Source: Geodermatophilus siccatus (GTDB taxonomy: Bacteria; Actinomycetota; Actinomycetes; Mycobacteriales; Geodermatophilaceae). From it: a DNA stretch of 64,000 nucleotides. The DNA is taken from positions 186,001 through 250,000 of the forward strand of contig NZ_FNHE01000003.1 in NCBI RefSeq assembly GCF_900103785.1. Direction: 5' to 3'. Every line of letters begins with the position of its first letter. The stretch's first letter is position 1. Shown here piece after piece: positions 27,294-38,034 of this stretch. The position numbers and the translations under genes were made by a program. The notes beneath the pieces were generated by a model. That model had not been told where the DNA came from and ran no database searches. It worked only from the letters and a program-made list of their open reading frames with translations.

Positions 27294-28343
27294 TCAGCCG
27301 GCGATCTGCCCGCCCGGCGGGTGCGACCGCACGACGACGAGCACGTCCTCGGGCTCCAGAGTGCCGATCAGCGGGTCGTCGAAGCGCAGCGTGCGCCCGC
27401 CCCGGGTCACCGAGAGCACGATGTCGCGCAGCTGCCGCGGCCCCAGGCCGACCTCGCCGGCGGTGACCCGGCGCTGCTGGAGGTCGAGGCCCTGGCCGCC
27501 GGTGACGAGGTCCTCGACCGTGGCCACGACCCGCGGGGCGTCCGTGGACAGCCCCAGCAGCCGCCCCGAGGTGGCCGAGGTCGTGATGACCGTGTCGGCT
27601 CCCGACTGCCGCAGCAGCGCGGCGTTCTCCTCCTCGCGCACCGACGTCGTGATCGGCACGCTGGGGTTCAGCTGCCGCACGGTGAGCGTGATCAGCACGG
27701 ACGCGTCGTCCCGGTTGGCGGCGACGATCACGGCGCGGGCGCGCTCGACGTGCGCTCGGCGCAGGACGTCGGTGCGGCCGGCGTCGCCGACGATCCCGTG
27801 CAGCCCCACCGAGTTGGCCTCGTCGATCGCACGGGGGTCGGGGTCGACGACGACGATCTGCTCCAGCGGGGTGCCGCTGGCCTGCAAGGAGCGGATGGCG
27901 CTGCGGCCCTTGGTGCCGTAGCCGCACACGATGACGTGCTGGCGCACGCGGGACCTCCAACGGCGGATGCGGAACTCCTCGCGGGAGCGCGCGGTGAGCG
28001 CCTCGAGAGTGGTCCCGATGAGGACGATGAGGAACAGCACGCGCAGCGGCGTGATGACGAGCAGGTTGACCAGACGGGCCTGCTCGGTGACCGGCGTGAT
28101 GTCGCCGTACCCGGTGGTGGAGAGCGTCACCGTCGCGTAGTAGGCGGCGTCGAGCAGGGTGATCTCACCGAGGTCCTCGAGGTCCCGGTATCCCGCCCGG
28201 TCGAGGTAGACCAGCAGCACCGTGACCACGAAGACGACGACGGCGAAGACGATCCGCCGGGCGACCTGGCGGATCGGTGAGGGCTCGACGTGCGCGAGCT
28301 GCACGCCGGTGTGTTCGGTGCCCGCCTCGGTCTCGCTCGCCAC
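27294..28343 (-). CDS. Potassium channel with TrkA-N (RCK) domain
   Basis: Two-TM K+ channel, 349 aa. TM1 about 30-47, the pore with the selectivity filter STTGYGDITP (about 75-84), TM2 about 93-113, then an RCK domain with the Rossmann motif VIVCGYGTKGRSAI (about 137-150) and the acidic strand end VVVDPDP. The C-terminal about 80 residues resemble a TrkA-C lobe. GTG at 28341-28343 follows the hexamer TATCGT by 7 nt, so leaderless. It lies downstream of the acyl-CoA ligase gene but has its own promoter. Confidence 0.9.
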   Translation of the reverse strand: MASETEAGTEHTGVQLAHVEPSPIRQVARRIVFAVVVFVVTVLLVYLDRAGYRDLEDLGEITLLDAAYYATVTLSTTGYGDITPVTEQARLVNLLVITPLRVLFLIVLIGTTLEALTARSREEFRIRRWRSRVRQHVIVCGYGTKGRSAIRSLQASGTPLEQIVVVDPDPRAIDEANSVGLHGIVGDAGRTDVLRRAHVERARAVIVAANRDDASVLITLTVRQLNPSVPITTSVREEENAALLRQSGADTVITTSATSGRLLGLSTDAPRVVATVEDLVTGGQGLDLQQRRVTAGEVGLGPRQLRDIVLSVTRGGRTLRFDDPLIGTLEPEDVLVVVRSHPPGGQIAG

Positions 28344-28350
28344 CCGCCGG

Positions 28351-28356
28351 ACGATA
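28351..28356 (-). promoter_or_regulatory. -10-like element for K+ channel (leaderless)
   Basis: TATCGT on the minus strand, 7 nt before the GTG start at 28343. Confidence 0.5.
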
Positions 28357-28382
28357 GTGAGCCCCCCACCGTCCCGCCTGCA

Positions 28383-28423
28383 CCGCCATACCCGTCCGGG
28401 TGAGCGGACGGGTGCGGTGGCGG
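28383..28423 (-). terminator. Hairpin after the acyl-CoA ligase
   Basis: ACCCGTCCG (28390-28398) pairs with 28405-28413; outer CCGCCA/TGGCGG extends the stem. It lies just after the ligase stop and before the channel promoter. Confidence 0.5.
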
Positions 28424-28429
28424 AGGGGA

Positions 28430-30172
28430 TCAGCCGCCGGTCACGGCGGCCCGCTCCCGTGCGGCCAGCTCCCGCTTGAGCACCTTGCCGGCGGCCGACA
28501 CCGGGATCGCGTCGATGAAGACGACGTCACGCAGCCGCTTGTACGGCGTCACCCTGTCGTTGACCGCGGCCATCACCGACTCGGCGGTCAGCGCGGCGCC
28601 GGCGTCGTCGGCCTTGCGGACCACGTAGGCCACCGGCAGCTCCCCGGCCTCCTCGTCCGGCCGGCCCACCACCGCCGCCCCGGCCACCCCCGGCACGCCG
28701 AACAGCACCTCCTCCAGCTCGCGCGGGAAGACGTTGTAGCCCTTGTAGAGCAGCATGTCCTTGGTGCGGTCGACGATCGCCAGGTAACCGTCCTCGTCGA
28801 GGACGCCGACGTCCCCGGTGTGGAACCAGCCGTCGGGGTCGATCGCCTCGGCGGTCGCCTCCGGCCGGTGCGCGTAGCCGCGCATCACCTGCGGGCCGCG
28901 GATGCACACCTCGCCGCGCTCGCCGGGCGGCAGCGGGGCACCGCCGCCGAGCGGCTGGATGCTGATCTCGGTGTCGAAGATCGGCACGCCCACCGTGCCG
29001 GGCTTGCGGGTGCCCGACCGGTACACCGGGTTGCCGGTGGCCTGCATCGTCACCTCGGTGAGGCCGTACCCCTCGCCGATCACGGCGTTGGGCAGCACCT
29101 GCTGCAGTCGCTCGATGAGCGTCACGGGCAGCGGCGCGGCTCCGGAGGAGACCCCGCGGACGCCGGACCAGTCGCCCTCCAGGAAGCCCGGCACCTGCAG
29201 CAGCGCCACGAACACCGGCGGCGCCCCGCCGATCGAGGTCACCGCGTACCGGGCGGCGTCCTCGACGTAGCGCACCGGGTCGAAGCGCATGTGGACCACC
29301 GTCATGGTCCCGGCCATCACCATGCCGTTGAGGTAGCCGATCGCGCCCATGGCGTGGAACCACGGCGTGAGGTTGACCAGCCGCCCCTCGCCCAGCGCCG
29401 TCGGGTACTCGTCCCGCCCGAGCACCTGCCGCAGGGTCACGTCACCGGCCTCGTCGAGGTCGGGTACCGACCCCGACGACCAGCAGGCGGACTGCAGCAC
29501 GTTGGTGACGACGGCGCGGTGCGGCAGCTCGACGCCCTTGCTCACCCCCGTGGTGCCGCCGGTGTAGGCCAGGTGCGCCAGGTCCGCGGCCGGGTCGACG
29601 TCGGCGTCGAGGTGCCGGTCGCCGGGGTCGCCGGCGAGCAGCTCGGCGAGGTCGACGTCCTCGGGTTCGAGCTCCAGGCGGGCGTCGAGGTCGAGGGTGT
29701 GCGCCTCCCCGGTGACGACGACGGTCTGCACGGGCGTGGCCGCCAGCGCCGACCGCACGAACGGCAGGACCTGGTCCCAGGTGACCAGCACGCGGGCGCC
29801 GGCGTCGGTCAGCTGCGCGGCGAGGTCGGCCGCAGGCAGCAGCGGGTTGGTGGGGGAGAAGGTCGCCCCGGCCAGCAGCACCCCGTAGTAGACCGCCGGG
29901 TACTGGCGGCAGTTCGGGATGTGCACCGCCACGACGTCGCCGCGCCCGACCCCGTGGTCGGCCAGCCAGTTGGCGACGGCGTGCGCCCGGGCGCCCAGCT
30001 CGGTGTAGGTCAGCGGGACGTCGTGGTCGACGAACGCCGTGCGGTCGCCCCAGCGGCGCACCGCTGCCCGCAGGATCGAGCCGACCGGGACCGCGGGGTA
30101 GTCCAGCGACCGCGGCAGGCCGGGCGGCCAGCTGTGCGCGGTCGGGGTCGGGGCGTCCTGCGTGGCGGTCAT
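28430..30172 (-). CDS. Fatty-acid/acyl-CoA ligase (AMP-forming)
   Basis: Activates a carboxylic acid to its CoA thioester through an acyl-AMP; 580 aa. ANL-superfamily motifs: P-loop AYTGGTTGVSKGVELPH, WFHAMGAIGYLNG, EGYGLTEVT, DGWFHTGDVG, IVDRTKDMLLYKGYNVFPRE and the catalytic Lys in PVSAAGKVLKREL. These group it with long-chain fatty-acyl-CoA ligases. The ATG at 30172 is preceded by GGAGAGGAAGGA on its strand. It is divergent from the patatin gene 83 nt away, suggesting a lipid-catabolic context. Confidence 0.88.
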   Translation of the reverse strand: MTATQDAPTPTAHSWPPGLPRSLDYPAVPVGSILRAAVRRWGDRTAFVDHDVPLTYTELGARAHAVANWLADHGVGRGDVVAVHIPNCRQYPAVYYGVLLAGATFSPTNPLLPAADLAAQLTDAGARVLVTWDQVLPFVRSALAATPVQTVVVTGEAHTLDLDARLELEPEDVDLAELLAGDPGDRHLDADVDPAADLAHLAYTGGTTGVSKGVELPHRAVVTNVLQSACWSSGSVPDLDEAGDVTLRQVLGRDEYPTALGEGRLVNLTPWFHAMGAIGYLNGMVMAGTMTVVHMRFDPVRYVEDAARYAVTSIGGAPPVFVALLQVPGFLEGDWSGVRGVSSGAAPLPVTLIERLQQVLPNAVIGEGYGLTEVTMQATGNPVYRSGTRKPGTVGVPIFDTEISIQPLGGGAPLPPGERGEVCIRGPQVMRGYAHRPEATAEAIDPDGWFHTGDVGVLDEDGYLAIVDRTKDMLLYKGYNVFPRELEEVLFGVPGVAGAAVVGRPDEEAGELPVAYVVRKADDAGAALTAESVMAAVNDRVTPYKRLRDVVFIDAIPVSAAGKVLKRELAARERAAVTGG

Positions 30173-30255
30173 GCGGGTCCTTCCTCTCCGGAGGCCCTCA
30201 GCGTGGCGTACGTCACTACCCGTGTCGAGAGCCGACGGTGGGTGAGGATGGCGGG

Positions 30256-31107
30256 ATGGACGACCAGCGCAGGGCCCTCGTCCTCGGCGGCGGCGGCATC
30301 ACCGGCATCGCCTGGGAGATCGGCGTGCTCACCGGTCTGGCCCAGGCCGGCGTCGACCTCACCGGTGCCGACCTCGTGGTGGGCACCTCGGCCGGCTCGG
30401 TGGTCGGGGCGCAGCTCACCGGCGGTGCCGACCTGGAGACCCTGTTCGCCCGTCAGCTCGAGCCGCCCACCGGCGAGCAGGCCGCCCGGATGACCCGCTC
30501 CGCGCTGCTCCGCTACGGACTGGCGGCGCTGCGCAGCCGCGGGGACGACGTCGGGTTCCGCCGCCGGATCGGCGCGCTGGCGCTGGCCACCGAGCGGGCC
30601 GGCCTGACCCCGACCGAGCAGGAGCGGCTCGACGTGATCGGTTCCCGCCTCGTCAGCCGGGAGTGGCCCGACCGCGACCTGCGCATCACCGCCGTCGACG
30701 CCGAGAGCGGCGAGTTCCGCGTCCTCGACCGCACCTCCGGCGTCCCGCTGCTGCAGGCCGTGGCGGCCAGCTGCGCCGTCCCCGGCGTGTACCCGCCGGT
30801 CACCATCGACGGCCGCCGCTACGTCGACGGCGGCATGCGCTCGGCGGCCAACGCCGACCTCGCCGGGGGCTCCGACCGGGTCGTCGTGCTCGCGCCGATC
30901 CCGCGCGGCCTCGGACCGATGGCCGGCGTCGATGCGCAGGTCACCGGGATGATCGCGCGGGTCGCCGTCGTCTCCCCGGACGACGCCAGCCGCCGTGCGA
31001 TCGGCCGCAACGTGCTCGACCCGGCCGCCCGCGCGGGCTCCGCGCGCGCCGGCCTGGCGCAGGCCGCCGGCGTGGCCGCCGAGGTCACCGAGGCCTGGCA
31101 GGGCTGA
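30256..31107 (+). CDS. Patatin-like phospholipase (second family)
   Basis: Predicted acyl hydrolase, 283 aa. Oxyanion loop LVLGGGGITGIAWEIG (about 8-23), nucleophile elbow GTSAGSVVG (about 45-53), Asp of the dyad in RYVDGGMRSAANADLA. It is only distantly like the patatin at 0.7 kb (different elbow and C-terminal half). ATG 30256 is chosen over GTG 30238: GAGGAT lies 6 nt before the ATG. Neighbouring acyl-CoA ligase and secreted GDPD suggest lipid turnover. Confidence 0.85.
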   Translation: MDDQRRALVLGGGGITGIAWEIGVLTGLAQAGVDLTGADLVVGTSAGSVVGAQLTGGADLETLFARQLEPPTGEQAARMTRSALLRYGLAALRSRGDDVGFRRRIGALALATERAGLTPTEQERLDVIGSRLVSREWPDRDLRITAVDAESGEFRVLDRTSGVPLLQAVAASCAVPGVYPPVTIDGRRYVDGGMRSAANADLAGGSDRVVVLAPIPRGLGPMAGVDAQVTGMIARVAVVSPDDASRRAIGRNVLDPAARAGSARAGLAQAAGVAAEVTEAWQG

Positions 31108-31221
31108 GGGTCCGGGTCCACCCCCTGTTCGCGCGAGCGCTCACGTCGCGGCCACGTCGCCGGGCTGGGATCGTCCGGGCCGACGGCGAGGGTCGCCGTC
31201 GGAGCCCGGGGGAGATGTCCC

Positions 31222-32343
31222 ATGCCACGCGCCCACCGCCGGACCGCGCTGCTCACCGCGTCCGTCCTCGCCGTCCCGCTGCTCCTGACCGGGCCGGCCA
31301 CCGCTGCCCCACCGCAGCGGGAGACCGGGGACGGCGCCGACGAGCTGCTCGTCATCGGGCACCGCGGCGCCTCGGGCTACCGGCCCGAGCACACGCTGGC
31401 CTCCTACGAGCTGGCGGCCCGCATGGGCGCGGACTACATCGAGCCCGACGTCGTCAGCACCCGCGACGGCGTGCTGGTCACCCGCCACGAGAACGAGATC
31501 TCCGGGACGACGGACGTCGCCGAGCGGCCCGAGTTCGCCGACCGGCGCACCACCAAGCTGATCGACGGCGTCGAGCTGACCGGCTGGTTCACCGAGGACT
31601 TCACGCTGGCCGAGCTGCGCTCGCTGCGCGCGGTGGAGCGGCTGCCCGACGTCCGGGAGGAGAACACCCTCTACGACGGTCTCTACCAGGTGCCGACCCT
31701 CGACGAGGTGCTCGAGCTGCGCGAGGAGCTGTCCCGGGAGCTGCGCCGCGAGGTCGGCGTCTACATCGAGACCAAGCACCCGACCTACTTCGACTCCATC
31801 GACCTCTCGCTCGAGGAGCCGTTGGTCGGGGACCTCGACGAGGCCGGGCTGGACCGCCGCGACGCGCCGGTGTTCCTGCAGTCGTTCGAGACGGCCAACC
31901 TGCGGGAGCTCGACGGGGTGGTCGACGTCCCCCTGGTGCAGCTGCTGTCGGCGACCGGCGCGCCGGCCGACCTGGTGGCCGCCGGTGACCCGCGCACCTA
32001 CGCCGACCTGTCCACGGCCGAGGGGCTGGCGGACATCGGGGAGTACGCCGACGGCGTCGGCCCGGAGAAGGCCCAGGTCATCCCCCGGGAGGCCGACGGC
32101 ACCCTCGGCGAGCCGACGTCCTTCGTGGCCGACGCGCACGCCGCGGACCTGCTCGTGCACCCGTACACCTTCCGCAACGAGAACGAGTTCCTGCCCGCCG
32201 AGCTCCGCGACCCCGGCGAGGAGCCCGGCGACTACGGCCGGGCGATCGACGAGCAGCTGGTCTTCTGGGAGACCGGCATCGACGGGCTGTTCACCGACAA
32301 CCCCGACACCGGCCTGGTCTCCCGCGACCTGTTCCAGGACTGA
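31222..32343 (+). CDS. glpQ: Secreted glycerophosphodiester phosphodiesterase
   Basis: Hydrolyses glycerophosphodiesters to sn-glycerol-3-phosphate and an alcohol. The 373-aa product starts with a clear signal peptide (RRTALLTASVLAVPLLLTG, cleavage after PATAA). GDPD motifs: VIGHRGASGYRPEHTLASY (catalytic His and metal Glu), MGADYIEPDVVSTRDGVLV, then VYIETKHP. The second catalytic His is in VTRHENEI. Domain order and length match GlpQ-type rather than cytosolic UgpQ. It appears monocistronic. Confidence 0.9.
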   Translation: MPRAHRRTALLTASVLAVPLLLTGPATAAPPQRETGDGADELLVIGHRGASGYRPEHTLASYELAARMGADYIEPDVVSTRDGVLVTRHENEISGTTDVAERPEFADRRTTKLIDGVELTGWFTEDFTLAELRSLRAVERLPDVREENTLYDGLYQVPTLDEVLELREELSRELRREVGVYIETKHPTYFDSIDLSLEEPLVGDLDEAGLDRRDAPVFLQSFETANLRELDGVVDVPLVQLLSATGAPADLVAAGDPRTYADLSTAEGLADIGEYADGVGPEKAQVIPREADGTLGEPTSFVADAHAADLLVHPYTFRNENEFLPAELRDPGEEPGDYGRAIDEQLVFWETGIDGLFTDNPDTGLVSRDLFQD

Positions 32344-32386
32344 ACCGGACGGAATGCCGGGTGGCGCCGGGGACGTTGGGCCGGGC

Positions 32387-33100
32387 GTGAAGGTGGAGAT
32401 CTGGTCCGACGTCGTCTGTCCCTGGTGCCACATCGGCAAGCGCCGGTTCGAGGCCGCGCTCGACCGGTTCCCGCACCGGGACGCCGTCGAGGTGGAGTGG
32501 AAGTCCTTCGAGCTGGACCCGGGGGCGCCGTCGGCCGCCGCGGGTGACCCGGTCTCGCCGACCGAGTACGCCGAGCGGCTGGCGAGGAAGTACGGCACCT
32601 CGGTGCTCGGGGCGCAGCAGATGACCGACCACATGACGCAGCAGGCCGCCGCCGAGGGCCTGGACTTCCGGTTCGACAGGGCGGTGCGCGCCAACACCTT
32701 CGACGCCCACCAGGTGATCCACCTGGCCGGTGAGCGCGGGGTGCAGGACGCGGTCAAGGAGCGGCTGCTGACCGCCTACTTCAGCGAGGGCGAGGCGGTC
32801 GGCGACCGCGAGACCCTCGTCCGGCTCGCCGCCGGGGCGGGCCTCGACGCCGACGAGGTGCGCGCGGCCCTGGACGACCAGCGCTACGCCGGCGCGGTGC
32901 GGGCCGACGAGGCCGAGGCGCAGGCGCTGGGCATCAGCGGCGTCCCGTTCTTCGTCGTCGACCGCAGGTACGGCGTCAACGGCGCCCAGCCGGCCGACGC
33001 GCTGCTGCAGGTGCTCGAGCGGGCCTGGGCCGAGCGGACGCCGCTGATCCCGGTCATCACCGGCGGCGAGGTCTGCGGCCCTGACGGCTGCTCCATCTGA
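32387..33100 (+). CDS. DsbA-family (FrnE-like) thioredoxin-fold oxidoreductase
   Basis: Cytoplasmic DsbA/FrnE-like protein, 237 aa, often active as a disulfide isomerase or 2-hydroxychromene-2-carboxylate isomerase-like enzyme. Active site SDVVCPWCHIGKRRF near the N-terminus (CPWC); the cis-Pro region is GISGVPFFVVDRRYG; a late helical insert holds NTFDAHQVIHLAGE. There is no signal peptide. GTG 32387 is preferred because homologues start MKVEIWSDV; the upstream ATG 32354 would add 11 residues. It ends CGPDGCSI with two more cysteines. Confidence 0.85.
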   Translation: MKVEIWSDVVCPWCHIGKRRFEAALDRFPHRDAVEVEWKSFELDPGAPSAAAGDPVSPTEYAERLARKYGTSVLGAQQMTDHMTQQAAAEGLDFRFDRAVRANTFDAHQVIHLAGERGVQDAVKERLLTAYFSEGEAVGDRETLVRLAAGAGLDADEVRAALDDQRYAGAVRADEAEAQALGISGVPFFVVDRRYGVNGAQPADALLQVLERAWAERTPLIPVITGGEVCGPDGCSI

Positions 33101-33105
33101 GCGAC

Positions 33106-33156
33106 GGCCCCGTCCCGGGGCCCGCCGGCCCCCTGCGGGGGGCAGGGGGTCCTTCT

Positions 33157-33159
<3 letters not shown>
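33106..33159 (-). repeat. Dispersed stop-linked repeat, copy 6
   Basis: On the minus strand the ligase stop TGA is followed by AGAAGGACCCCCTGCCCCC; the far end is GGGACGGGGCC. It fills the gap between two convergent genes. Confidence 0.6.
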
Positions 33160-34728
<1,569 letters not shown>

Positions 34729-34867
34729 GGGGCCTCCTGACCGCCGGACTGTGACGGGCGTCATGCTGGCCGGGGCGACCGGGGTGGTCAACAGCCGGTC
34801 GTCGTTGACCACTGCGGGTGACCGCTGACACGCTGCGGCCGACCCGCCGGACGGAGGAAGGGCGCTC

Positions 34868-36088
34868 GTGGACTTCGACGACACCCCCGAGGAAGCCGAG
34901 TACCGGGCCGGTGTCCGGCGGGCGCTCGAGGAGCACGCCGCCGAGCTGCTGCACGTCGGCGCGGGGGAGGAGACGGTGGACGCGGCCACCGCCGAGGCCG
35001 AGCTGCGGCGCACGCAGCGGGTGCTCTACGAGGCCGGCCTGGTCGGCGTCACCTGGCCCCGCGAGCACGGCGGGCGGGGCGGCACGCTGGTGCAGCAGGC
35101 GATCGTGCAGCAGGAGCTGGCCCGCGCCCGCATACCGGCCCTGGTCAACCACATCGGCCTGGGCATGTGCGGGCCGACGGTCATCGCCCACGGCAGCGAC
35201 GACCAGCGGCGGCGGTACCTCCCCCGCCTGCTGCGGGCCGACGACGTCTGGTGCCAGCTGTTCAGCGAGCCGGCGGCCGGCTCCGACCTCGCGGCACTGC
35301 GCACCACCGCCGTCCGGGACGGCGACGACTGGGTGGTCAACGGCCAGAAGGTCTGGACGACGCTGGCCCACGTCGCGGACCACGGCATCCTGCTCGCCCG
35401 CACCGACCCGCAGAGGCCCAAGCACGCCGGCCTCACGATGTTCGTCGTCGACATGCACGCCCCCGGTGTGACCGTGCGGCCGCTGCGGCAGATGATCGGC
35501 TCCGCCGGGTTCAACGAGGTGTTCTTCGACGACGTCCGGATCCCCGACAGCGAGCGGCTGGGGGAGCCCGGCGAGGGCTGGCGGGTCGCGCTGACCACGC
35601 TGATGAACGAGCGGGTGGCCATCGGCGGCGCCGGCAGCGACCTCGGCGTCCCCGTCGAGACGCTCGTCGCGCACGCCCGGCAGCGGCTGCCGCAGCTGGA
35701 CCACGACCGGCAGGTGCTCGCCCGGCAGGCCGTCGGCCGGGCGGTCGTGGCCTCCCTCGCCACCCGCTACACCGGCTACCGCCGCTTCACCGAGCTCAGC
35801 CGGGGCGGGGTGCCCGGACCGGAGGCGAGCGCGGGCAAGCTGGCCGGCACCGCCGCGGCCAAGCTCGTCGCCGACGCCGGGGTCCGGCTGCTCGGGGACG
35901 ACGCCGTGTACGCCGCCACCGCCGAGGGCGACGAGACCTGGCAGCGCAGCCAGGGCTTCCTGCCCGGCCTGGCCATCGCCGGCGGCACCGACCAGGTGCT
36001 GCGCAACATCCTCGGCGAACGGGTGCTCGGCCTCCCGCCCGAACCGCGCTCCGACAAGAGCGCTCCGTTCGCCGGCGGCGCCCGGTGA
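34868..36088 (+). CDS. Acyl-CoA dehydrogenase, large-type subunit
   Basis: FAD-dependent alpha,beta-dehydrogenation of an acyl-CoA, 406 aa. Seen: WPREHGGRGG, WCQLFSEPAAGSDLAAL (FAD/substrate motif), VVNGQKVWTTLAHVADHGIL, NEVFFDDVRIPDSERLG, and the C-terminal GTDQVLRNILGERVLGLP. GTG 34868 is preceded by GGAGGAAG. The next gene, a shorter acyl-CoA dehydrogenase, overlaps its stop by 4 nt. In actinobacteria such adjacent pairs often form alpha2beta2 enzymes acting on CoA esters of sterol side chains. Confidence 0.9.
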   Translation: MDFDDTPEEAEYRAGVRRALEEHAAELLHVGAGEETVDAATAEAELRRTQRVLYEAGLVGVTWPREHGGRGGTLVQQAIVQQELARARIPALVNHIGLGMCGPTVIAHGSDDQRRRYLPRLLRADDVWCQLFSEPAAGSDLAALRTTAVRDGDDWVVNGQKVWTTLAHVADHGILLARTDPQRPKHAGLTMFVVDMHAPGVTVRPLRQMIGSAGFNEVFFDDVRIPDSERLGEPGEGWRVALTTLMNERVAIGGAGSDLGVPVETLVAHARQRLPQLDHDRQVLARQAVGRAVVASLATRYTGYRRFTELSRGGVPGPEASAGKLAGTAAAKLVADAGVRLLGDDAVYAATAEGDETWQRSQGFLPGLAIAGGTDQVLRNILGERVLGLPPEPRSDKSAPFAGGAR

Positions 36089-37077
36089 ACTTCGACCTCG
36101 GCCCCGACCAGCGCGACGCCGCCGCCGGCGCGCGCGACTTCTACCGCGGCTCGGCCTCGCCGACCGCCGCCCGCGAGGCGCTCGAGGGCGGCGCCGTCGC
36201 GCCGGGCCGCAAGGCGCTGGCCGACATCGGCTTCCTCGGGATCACCGTCCCCGAGTCCGCCGGCGGTGCGGGCGGGTCGCTGCTCGACCTCGCCGTCGTC
36301 GCCGAGCAGGGCGGAGCCGTGCTCGCCGGCCCGTCGCTGGCGACCGCCGCGCGCGCCGCGGTGCTGGTGGCCGGCGCCCCCCACCTGGCCGCGCAGCTGG
36401 CCGACGGGTCTGCGGCGGTCGCCGTCGTCGACGGCCCGCTTCCCGGCTCGTCGCCGTCGGTCGACGCGGCCGGCGCGACGCTCTTCCTCGGCCTGGACGA
36501 CGACGGCGCGCTCGTCGTCGGGGAGGGGGAGGCCACCCCCGGCCGCCCGCTGGACGCCACCCGCGGGCTGGCCTCGGTCCGGCTGACCTCGCGGCGGGTG
36601 CTCGCCGAGGACGCGGGGCAGTTGTGGGCCCGGGCCCGGCAGGTCGCCGCCGTCGTGCTCGCCGCCGAGGACCTCGGCGCGGCCGACGCCGCCGTGCAGA
36701 TGGCCGTCGGCTACGCGCAGCAGCGGGAGGCGTTCGGCCGGCGGATCGGCTCCTACCAGGCGGTCAAGCACATGCTGGTCGACGCGTGGGTCGGCGTGGA
36801 CCAGCTGCGCTCGCTGGTGTGGTGGGCGGCCTGGGCCGCCGACGCCGCACCCGAGGAGCTGCCGCTGGCCGCGTCGGCCGCCAAGGCGCACGCCGCCGAG
36901 GTGCTCGAGCGGGCCGCCGAGGCGTGCGTCCAGGTGCACGGCGGGATCGGCTTCACCTGGGAGCACGACGCCCACCTGTACTGGCGGCGGGCCAAGGTCG
37001 ACCGGCTGCTCCTCGGCGACGCCGCCGAGCACCTGGACGCCGTCGCCCGGCTCGCGGTCGCCGGCGCGCTCGGGTGA
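36085..37077 (+). CDS. Acyl-CoA dehydrogenase, small-type subunit
   Basis: Second dehydrogenase-like chain, 330 aa, with a shortened N-terminal half: the middle beta-domain is reduced and low in conserved FAD-contact motifs. The C-terminal helical domain is well conserved: GYAQQREAFGRRIGSYQAVKH and CVQVHGGIGFTWEHDAHLY. Translation starts at the GTG overlapping the previous stop. The overlap and unequal domain completeness support a heteromeric complex with the upstream subunit. The stop overlaps the crotonase start. Confidence 0.88.
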   Translation: MNFDLGPDQRDAAAGARDFYRGSASPTAAREALEGGAVAPGRKALADIGFLGITVPESAGGAGGSLLDLAVVAEQGGAVLAGPSLATAARAAVLVAGAPHLAAQLADGSAAVAVVDGPLPGSSPSVDAAGATLFLGLDDDGALVVGEGEATPGRPLDATRGLASVRLTSRRVLAEDAGQLWARARQVAAVVLAAEDLGAADAAVQMAVGYAQQREAFGRRIGSYQAVKHMLVDAWVGVDQLRSLVWWAAWAADAAPEELPLAASAAKAHAAEVLERAAEACVQVHGGIGFTWEHDAHLYWRRAKVDRLLLGDAAEHLDAVARLAVAGALG

Positions 37078-37955
37078 CCCCCACCCAGCTGCGCTACGCG
37101 GTCGCCGACGGCGTCGCGACCATCACCCTGCACCGGCCCGAGCGGCTCAACGCCTTCACGCCGGTCATGGCCGCGGAGCTCGCCGGAGCCGCCGCGGCCG
37201 CCGACGCCGACGACGACGTCCGGGTGGTGCTCGTGACCGGCTCCGGCCGGGCCTTCTGCGCCGGCGCCGACCTCGGTGGCGGCGAGGGCACCTTCCGCGA
37301 CCGCGGCACGCGCCCCGACCCCGTCCCGCGCGGCACGGTGGACGGCGTCCCGCGGGACTGGGGCGGCATCGCCTCGCTGCCGTTCGCCCGGCTGCGCAAG
37401 CCCGTCCTCGCCGCGGTCAACGGGCCCGCGGTCGGCATCGGCGCCACGATGACGCTGCCGATGGACGTCCGTATCGCAGCCGAGTCGGCCCGGTTCGGCT
37501 TCGTCTTCGCCCGCCGCGGTATCGTGCCGGAGGCCGCGTCGTCGTGGTTCCTGCCGCGGGTCGTCGGCATCAGCCAGGCGATGGAGTGGGTGGCCACCGG
37601 CCGGGTGTTCGACGCCGCCGAGGCGCTGCGCGGCCGGCTGGTGTCCCGGGTGGTCCCGGACGACGAGCTGCTGCCCACCGCGCTCGGCCTGGCCCGCGAG
37701 ATCGCCGACAACACCTCGGCCGTCGCGGTGGGAGCAGCCCGTCAGCTGCTGTGGTCGATGCTCGGGGCGCCCTCGCCCTGGGACGCCCACCGCGCCGAGT
37801 CCCGGGCCCTTGGCGAGCTCGGCGCCGGTCCGGACGCCGCCGAGGGCGTGGCGTCCTTCCTCGAGCGGCGACCGGCGCGGTTCCCCGCCCGGTTGGGGGA
37901 CGACGCGGTGGCCGGCGTACCCCGCTGGCCGGCCCCGCCCGACGACGTCTCCTGA
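37074..37955 (+). CDS. Enoyl-CoA hydratase/isomerase (crotonase) family
   Basis: Crotonase-fold enzyme, 293 aa. Oxyanion-hole motifs GRAFCAGADLGGGEG and VNGPAVGIGATMTLPMDVRI are present. The Glu of the first hydratase position is missing (TMTLPM), while IVPEAASSWFLPR keeps a Glu seen in isomerase-type members, so delta-isomerase or a different reaction is as likely as hydration. The insert between them (RDRGTRPDPVPRGTVDGV) is longer than usual. Start GTG 37074 overlaps the previous stop. Acts downstream of the acyl-CoA dehydrogenase pair. Confidence 0.85.
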   Translation: MTPTQLRYAVADGVATITLHRPERLNAFTPVMAAELAGAAAAADADDDVRVVLVTGSGRAFCAGADLGGGEGTFRDRGTRPDPVPRGTVDGVPRDWGGIASLPFARLRKPVLAAVNGPAVGIGATMTLPMDVRIAAESARFGFVFARRGIVPEAASSWFLPRVVGISQAMEWVATGRVFDAAEALRGRLVSRVVPDDELLPTALGLAREIADNTSAVAVGAARQLLWSMLGAPSPWDAHRAESRALGELGAGPDAAEGVASFLERRPARFPARLGDDAVAGVPRWPAPPDDVS

Positions 37956-37973
37956 CCCGAGGCGACCCGCTGC

Positions 37974-38034
37974 GGCCCCGTCCCGGGCCCCGCCCTGAGC
38001 GTGCGAGGGGTGGGTAGGACGGGGTCCTCCATCA
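37974..38034 (-). repeat. Dispersed stop-linked repeat, copy 7 (full length)
   Basis: On the minus strand the MarR-gene stop TGA is followed by TGGAGGACCCCGTCCTACCC, then CACCCCTCGCACGCTCAG, then GGGACGGGGCC. CCCCGTCC near one end can pair with GGACGGGG near the other. This is the best full-length reference copy, about 61 nt. Confidence 0.7.
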